Below, in pieces: positions 19,901 through 28,900 of a stretch of DNA of 64,000 nucleotides (its first letter is position 1; every line of letters starts with the position of its first letter). The stretch covers positions 1,798,001-1,862,000 of the forward strand of contig CAXXRM010000005.1 of the NCBI GenBank assembly GCA_963663135.2, written 5' to 3'. The notes under the pieces were generated by a model. That model saw only the letters and a program-made list of their open reading frames with translations. It had not been told where the DNA came from and searched no databases. The translations under genes and the position numbers were made by a program. Origin of the DNA: Io17-Chloro-G2 sp963663135 (GTDB lineage: Bacteria; Chloroflexota; Dehalococcoidia; Lucifugimonadales; UBA3495).

Positions 19901-22900
19901 GACGCGGAAATGGCCACGGACGGCCAGCAGGTGGACCTGACGGCTGGCGAGAACACGATCAAGGTGAAGGTGACGGCGGAGGACACCACCACCACGCTAA
20001 CCTACACGGTCACGGTGACGCAGGAGGAGGACCCCCTAGTCAGCAACACGGGGGAAAGCTTGTCGGGGAGCGGCACTAATAGCCTCGTGGCTCAGAGCTT
20101 TGAAACGGGTGCCAGTGTTGGTGGGTTCACAATCTCCGAGGTTCAGTTACGTTTAGTTTCTGTCACAGACAAAAGTACCAGTGTCAGGATCAGGGAGGAC
20201 GACAGCGGTGAGCCGGCCACGGGCGCTCCGCTGGCTACCCTCACGAACCCGGCGACCTTGACTGCCAACAGCCTCAACACGTTCACAGCGCCGGCCGATA
20301 CGACGCTTGCTGCGAGCACGACCTACTGGATAACCACGAACGAGGGAATCCCAAGCGCAGACCGAGCGTCTTTTCAAGCCACAAACGAAGATGCCGAGAC
20401 CGGCGAGACGGGCTGGAGCATCGGTGACGGCCGTCTATATAGAAGCGGCGAAACGGATAGCTGGACCACTCAGTTATCGTCTCTTCTCATCGCCATCAGA
20501 GGCACTACCGGCGGCTACGTCGCCTCCACCGACGCGACGCTGAAGACGCTGGCGCTGGAGGGCGCGACCGGCGGCGAGACCATTGACCTGAGTCCGGCCT
20601 TCGATGCCGGTACCGGCACCTACACGGCGTCGGTGGTCAACCGGATCGACTCGGTGAAGCTGACGGCGACGAAGAACGACAGCAATGCGACGGTGGTCAT
20701 CACGGACGACGACGACACCGGCACGCCGGAGGAGGCGGAGCTGGATCTCATCGTCGGGTCCAACACGCTGACGGTGACGGTGACGGCGGAGGACGGCACC
20801 CCGCAGACCTACACAATCACGGTAACGCGGGATGCCGCCCCGCCGGTCCCGACCGACTGCCCCGCCGACACCGACTGGTGCACCACCATGACGGTCGGGT
20901 ATGTCAGAAGTGCGTCAAGCCAGCCAATTATCGAAAGTTTCGGATACCGGGCAGATGCAAACTTTGGCGATCTCGGTTCGACGATGTTCTCCCATGGTGG
21001 GACCCCCTACAGCGTGACAGGCATTTATCGGCTAAAAGTCTCATCGCTGGACGGAAACCCCGTCAATACCGACAAATTGAACCTCACCGTTAGCCCGGCT
21101 TTGCCCGACGGCACGATATATCAGGTGGGCAGCCGGACATTCGCCGTCGGTACGGACTCCGCCACCAGCACCGCCGGGCAGGAACAGTGGGACCTTCGGG
21201 CCAACCCGCCGAGCTGGACGGCGGCCCAGCACGTCACGGTGAGCCTGAAGCTTCTCGACCCGGGCGTGACGGTCTCGCCCACGGCGCTGACGGTGACGGA
21301 GGAGGACACCACCGGGGACAGCTACACGGTGGTCCTCGACAGCCAGCCGACGGCGGATGTCGAGGTGATGGTGGCCGGGTACTCGGGCACGGCCGTGACC
21401 CCGACCCCGAGCACATTGACCTTCACTTCGGTGAACTGGGACATGTCTCAGACAGTAACCGTGAAGGCCGGCGCGGATACGGACACGGAGAACGATACGG
21501 TCACGCTGACCCACAGCGCGGCGAGCACGGACAGCGACTACGACGGCAGCAGCATCACGATCGCCAGCGTGACGGTGACGGTGAACGACGACGACGAGGA
21601 CGCCCCCGCCGCCGGCATCTGCGGGCGGACGGAAGAGGTGAGGGACGCGCTGGTGGAACTAATCCCCGGGGTCAGTGACTGCGCCGCTGTCATCGACGCC
21701 GATCTCGCCGCCATCACCGGACCGCTCGACCTGTCCAGCCAGAACATTACCGCCCTCGCGGCGGGGGATTTCGCTGGGCTGACCGCGCTGACTGAGCTGG
21801 ATCTGAACAACAACGGGCTGACCGGGCTGACCGCCGACGTGTTCGCCGGGCTGACCGCGCTGGAGATTCTGTATCTGCACAACAACGGGCCGACCGAGCT
21901 GACCGCCGACCTGTTCGCCCGGCTGACCGCGCTGGAGCAGCTGAATCTGGAGTACAACCAGCTGACCACGCTGCCCGTCGGGGTGTTTGCCGGGCTGACC
22001 ATGCTGGAGCAGCTGAATCTGGAAAACAACCAGCTGACCACGCTGCCTGTCGGGGTGTTTGAGGGGCTGAGCTCGCTGGATATTCTGGGTCTGGACAACA
22101 ACGAGCTGAACACGCTGCCCGCCGGCGTGTTCGACGGGCTGAGCTCGCTGCGGTCTCTGTCTCTGCACGACAACCAGCTGAACACGCTGCCCGTCGGGGT
22201 CTTCGACGGGCTGACCGCGCTGACGCTTCTGCATCTGCGCGACAACAAGCTGAACAGGCTGCCCGGTAGGGTGTTCGAGCCGCTGATCTCGCTAGTTGAA
22301 CTGTGGCTGGTGGACAACCCCGGGGTGCCCTTCGCCCCCACCGCGGATGCCCTGCCCGATGATGGAACGGTTTCGAACGCCGGCGGTACCGTGACGCTCG
22401 ACGGCAGTGGCAGCGACGGTGGCCCGTGGGGCACGAATGTGACCTATGCCTGGGCGCTGACCACCCCCACGAGCGGAGTGACGTTTGACGATGCCACGAG
22501 CGCCACGCCGGAGGTAACGATCCAGGCGCCGACGGCGGGCGCCGAGCTGATCTTCACCCTCACCGTGACCGGGCGCGGCGACAGAGCAAGCGGCACCGCC
22601 GTCGCCACCGACACCGCCACGGTGACGGTGAACAGCCCCGCCACGGGCGCGCCGACCATTTCCGGCACGGCGGAGGTAGGCAAGATGCTGACGGCGGGGA
22701 TATCCGCCATCATGGATGCCGATGGGGTCCCGGGCAGCCTCACCTACCAGTGGGTGCGGGTGGATTCGGACGGGTCCAACACAGCCGAGATCTCCGGGGC
22801 AACCTCGAATACCTACCCGCTGGTCGCGGCGGATGTCGGCAAGAGGCTCAAGGTGAAGGTGAGCTTCACCGACAACGCGGGCAACTCGGAGTCGCTGACC

Positions 22901-25900
22901 AGCGACGCGTACCCGTCAAGCGGGACGATCGTGCCCGAGACCGCCAACACCGCGCCGACCTTTGACGAAGGCAGCAGCACGACGCGGACCTTCAACGAGA
23001 CGATAGGAGACGCGACGGTGGGGACGGCGTCGGACATCGGCACGCCGGTCTCCGCGACGGACTTGGACAGCGGCGACACACTTGAGTACAGGCTGGAAGG
23101 AACGGACCGGACGAAGTTCGGGATCAATGCGACAAGCGGGCAGATCCGGACCAAGGTCGGGGAGAAGTACGATTACGAGGCAAGGACGAGCTACTCGGTG
23201 ACGGTGACGGTGAACGACGGCACGGTGACCGTATCCTCCGCCGTGACGATCAACGTTACGGACGAGGACGAGCCGCCGCCGGTGATGAATAAGCCGGTGG
23301 TGACGGCGACCGCGAACTCCACGACGAGTCTGGAGGTGAGCTGGACGGAGCCTTCGAACCCGGGGCGCCCTAGAATCGGCAGCTACGACCTGCGCTACCG
23401 CGTGGGCAGCACCGGGGGGGTTAGCAACGGGCCGCAGGACCAGACCGGCAGCAGCGCCGCCATCGGGAACCTGACGGCGAACACGGCCTACGAGGTACGG
23501 GTGCGGGCCACCAACGCCGAGGGAGACGGCGTGTGGTCGCCGAGCGGAACCGGGCAGACCAATGCGGAGGACACGGACCCGCCGGGGGTGACGGTGTCTG
23601 AGACGGCGCTGACGGTGGCGGAGGAGGACCCGACCGGGGACAGCTACAGGGTGGTCCTGGACAGCCAGCCGACGGCGGAGGTCGTGATCACGGTGGCCGG
23701 CCACGCGGGCACGGAGGTGACCCCGAGCCCGACCAGCCTGACTTTCACCAGGTCGAACTGGGAAACGGGCCAGACGGTGACGGTTACCGCGGGCAGTGAT
23801 GCGGACACGGTAAACGATACGGTCACGCTGACCCACATCGCGGCGAGCGCGGACGGCGACTACAACGGCAACAGCATCACGATCGCCAGCGTGACGGTGA
23901 CGGTGAACGACAACGACGAGGACACCCCCGCCGCCGGCATCTGCGGGCGCACGGAAGAGGTGAGGGACGCGCTGGTGGCTCTAATCCCTGGCGTCAGTGA
24001 CTGCGCCGCCGTCACCGACGCCGATCTCGCCGCCATCACCGACACGCTCAACCTGTCCGGCCAGAACATCTCCGCCCTCGCGGCGGGGGATTTCGCCGGG
24101 CTGACCGGGCTGACTGAGCTGTATCTGAACAACAACGGGCTGACCACGCTGCCCAAGGACGTGTTCGCCGGGCTGACCGCGCTGAAGGTTCTGACTCTGT
24201 ACTACAACGAGCTGACCACGCTGCCCGACGGGGTGTTCGGGCAGCTGACCTCGCTGAACTTTCTGTATTTGGGGGACAACCCCAGGGCGCCCTTCGCGCC
24301 CACCGCGGTGGCCCGGCCCGATGCCGGAACGGTTCTCGTTGCCGGGGGCACGGTGACGCTGGACGGCAGCGGCAGCGGCGGGCCGTGGGGCACGAATGTG
24401 ACCTATCGATGGGCGCTGACTACCCCCGCGAGCGGGGTGAGGGTGGCGTTTGACGATGCCACCAGCGCCACGCCGGAGGTAACGATCCCGACTCTGGCGG
24501 CGGGGACCGAGCTGACCTTCACCCTCACCGTGACCGGGCGCGGCGGCACAGACGGGATCGAAACCGCCACCGACACCGCCAGGGTGACGGCGACGCAGAA
24601 CATCACCAACAACCCGCCGGTGTTCGCTGGCGGGGCGGTCCAGGCGCGGACCTTCGACGAGACGATAGGAGACACAGCGGTGACGTCGGCGTCGGACATC
24701 GGCACGCCGGTCTCCGCGACGGACCCGGACACCGGCGACACACTTGAGTACAGCCTGCTGGGTGCCGACCGGGCGAAGTTCACCTTCGACACCTCAAGCG
24801 GGCAGATCAAGACGAGGGCGGGCGAGAGCTACGACTACGAGGCAAGGACGAGCTACTCGGTGAGGGTGGCGGTGATCGACGTCACGGTGACCGTATCGTC
24901 CACCGTGACGATCAACGTCACGGACCAGGACGAGCCGCCGCCGGTGATGAATAAGCCGGTGGTGACGGCGACCGCGAACTCCACGACGAGCCTGGAGGTG
25001 AGCTGGACGGAGCCTCCGAACCCGGGGCGCCCTAGAATCGACAGCTACGACCTGCAGTACCGCGCGGGCAGCAACGGGGGCTTTAGCAACGGGCCGGAGG
25101 ACGAGACCGGCAGCAGGGCCGCGATCGGGAACCTGACGGCGAACACGGAGTACCAAGTGCGGGTGCGGGCCACCAACGCCGAGGGAAATGGCGTGTGGTC
25201 GCCGAGCGGAACCGGGCAGACCAATGCGGAGGACAACGCGGCGCCGACCTTCAACGATGGCGGGAGCACGAGGCGGACCTTCGACGAGACGATAGGAGAC
25301 GCGACGGTGACGTCGGCGTCGGACATCGGCACGCCGGTCTCCGCGACGGACCCGGACACCGGCGACACACTTGAGTACAGGCTGGAAGGAACGGACATGG
25401 CCAGCTTCGGGATTATCGGGACGAACGGCCAGCTTCGGACCAAGAGCGGACAGAAGTACGATTACGAGGCGGAGACGAGCTACTCGGTGACGGTCAGGGT
25501 CGTGGACAGCCAAGGCGCTTCCGACACGATCGCCGTGACCATCAACGTTACGGACCAGAACGAGCCGCCGCCGGTGATGAATAAGCCGGTGGTGACGGCG
25601 ACCGCGAACTCCACGACGAGCCTGGAGGTGAGCTGGACGGCGCCGACGAACCCGGGGCGCCCGGACATAGACAGCTACGACCTGCAGTACCGCGCGGGCA
25701 ACACCGGGGACTTTAGCAACGGGCCGCAGAACGAGACCGGCAGCAGCGCCGCGATCGGGAACCTGACGGCGGACACGGAGTACCAAGTGCGGGTGCGGGC
25801 CACCAACGCCGAGGGAGACGGCGTGTGGTCGCCGAGCGGAACCGGCACCACCGACCCGCCGGGCGTTACGGTGTCTGAGACGGCGCTGACGGTGACGGAG

Positions 25901-28900
25901 GAGGACACGGCTGGGGACAGCTACACGGTGGTCCTCGACAGCCAGCCGACGGCGGAGGTCGTGGTGACGGTGGCCGGCCACGCGGGCACCGAGGTGACCC
26001 CGAGCCCGACCAGCCTGACTTTCACCAGGTCGAACTGGGACATGGACCAGACGGTGACGGTTACCGCGGGCAGTGATGCGGACACGGTAAACGATACGGT
26101 CACGCTGACCCACAGCGCGGCGAGCGCGGACAGCGACTACGACGGCAACAGCATCACGATCGCCAGCGTGGCGGTTACGGTGACCGACGACGACATCGAC
26201 ACCACCGCCGGCATCTGCGGGCGGACGGAACAGGTGAGGGACGCGCTGGTGGAACTAATCCCCGGCGGCGGTGACTGCGCCGCCGTCACCGACGCCGATC
26301 TCGCCGCCATCACCGACACGCTCAACCTGTCCGGCCAGAACATCTCCGCCCTCGCGGCGGGGGATTTCGCCGGGCTGACCGGGCTGACTGAGCTGTATCT
26401 GAACAACAACGGGCTGACCACGCTGCCCAAGGACGTGTTCGCCGGGCTGACCGCGCTGAAGGTTCTGACTCTGTACTACAACGAGCTGACCACGCTGCCC
26501 GACGGGGTGTTCGGGCAGCTGACCTCGCTGAACTTTCTGTATTTGGGGGACAACCCCAGGGCGCCCTTCGCGCCCACCGCGGTGGCCCGGCCCGATGCCG
26601 GAACGGTTCTCGTTGCCGGGGGCACGGTGACGCTGGACGGCAGCGGCAGCGGCGGGCCGTGGGGCACGAATGTGACCTATCGATGGGCGCTGACTACCCC
26701 CGCGAGCGGGGTGAGGGTGACGTTTGACGATGCCACCAGCGCCACGCCGGAGGTAACGATCCCGACTCTGGCGGCGGGGACCGAGCTGACCTTCACCCTC
26801 ACCGTGACCGGGCGCGGCGGCACAGACGGGATCGAAACCGCCACCGACACCGCCAGGGTGACGGCGACGCAGAACATCACCAACAACCCGCCGGTGTTCG
26901 CTGGCGGGGCGGTCCAGGCGCGGACCTTTGACGAGACGATAGGAGACACAGCGGTGACGTCGGCGTCGGACATCGGCACGCCGGTCTCCGCGACGGACCC
27001 GGACACCGGCGACACACTTGAGTACAGCCTGCTGGGTGCCGACCGGGCGAAGTTCACCTTCGACACCTCAAGCGGGCAGATCAAGACGAGGGCGGGCGAG
27101 AGCTACGACTACGAGGCAAGGACGAGCTACTCGGTGAGGGTGGCGGTGATCGACGGCACGGTGACCGTATCGTCCACCGTGACGATCAACGTCACGGACC
27201 AGGACGAGCCGCCGCCGGTGATGAATAAGCCGGTGGTGACGGCGACCGCGAACTCCACGACGAGCCTGGAGGTGAGCTGGACGGAGCCTCCGAACCCGGG
27301 GCGCCCTAGAATCGACAGCTACGACCTGCAGTACCGCGCGGGCAGCAACGGGGGCTTTAGCAACGGGCCGGAGGACGAGACCGGCAGCAGGGCCGCGATC
27401 GGGAACCTGACGGCGAACACGGAGTACCAAGTGCGGGTGCGGGCCACCAACGCCGAGGGAGATGGCGTGTGGTCGCCGAGCGGAACCGGCACCACCGGCA
27501 GGACCACCATCACCACCGACCCGCCGGGCGTTACGGTGTCTGAGACGGCGCTGACGGTGACGGAGGAGGACACGGCTGGGGACAGCTACACGGTGGTCCT
27601 GGACAGCCAGCCGACGGCGGAGGTCGTGGTGACGGTGGCCGGCCACGCGGGCACGGAGGTGACCCCGAGCCCGACCAGCCTGACTTTCACCAGGTCGAAC
27701 TGGGAAACGGGCCAGACGGTGACGGTTACCGCGGGCAGTGATGCGGACACGGTAAACGATACGGTCACGCTGACCCACAGCGCGGCGAGCGCGGACAGCG
27801 ACTACGACGGCAACAGCATCACGATCGCCAGCGTGACGGTGACGGTGACCGACGACGACATCGACAACGCCGCGCCGACCTTCAACGAGGGCGGCAGCCC
27901 GTCGCGGACCTTCAACGAGACGGTGGGGGACGAGACGGTGGGGACGGCGTCGGACATCGGCACGCCGGTCTCCGCGACGGACCCGGACACCGGCGACACA
28001 CTTGAGTACAGCCTGGAAGGAACGGACCGGACGAAGTTCGGGATCAATGCGACAAGCGGGCAGATCCGGACCAAGGTCGGGGAGAACTACGACTACGAGG
28101 CAAGGACGAGCTACTCGGTGACGGTGACGGTGAACGACGGCACGGTGACCGTATCCTCCGCCGTGACGATCAACGTTACGGACGAGGACGAGCCGCCGCC
28201 GGTGATGAATAAGCCGGTGGTGACGGCGACGGCGAACTCCACGACGAGCCTGGAGGTGAGCTGGACGGAGCCTTCGAACCCGGGGCGTCCGGACATAGAG
28301 AGCTACGACCTGCAGTACCGCGCGGGCAGCACCGGGGACTTTATCAACGGGCCGCAGGACCAGACCGGCAGCAGCGCCGCGATCGGGAACCTGACGGCGG
28401 ACACGTCCTACGAGGTACGGGTGCGGGCCACCAACGCCGAGGGAGACGGCGTGTGGTCGCCGAGCGGAACCGGCACCACCGGCAGGACCACCATCACCAC
28501 CGACCCGCCGGGCGTGACGGTCTCGCCCACGGCGCTGACGGTGACGGAGGAGGACACGGCTGGGGACAGCTACAGGGTGGTCCTGGACAGCCAACCGACG
28601 GCGGAGGTCGTGGTCACGGTGGCCGGGCACGCGGGCACGGAGGTGACCCCGAGCCCGACCAGCCTGACTTTCACCAGGTCGAACTGGGACACGGCCCAGA
28701 CGGTGACGGTTACCGCGGGCAGTGATGCGGACACGGTAAACGATACGGTCACGCTGACCCACGGCGCGGCGAGCGCGGACAGCGACTACGACGGCAACAG
28801 CATCACGATCGCCAGCGTGGCGGTGACGGTGAACGACGACGACATCGACACCACCGCCGGCATCTGCGGGCGGACGGAAGAGGTGAGGGACGCGCTGTTG

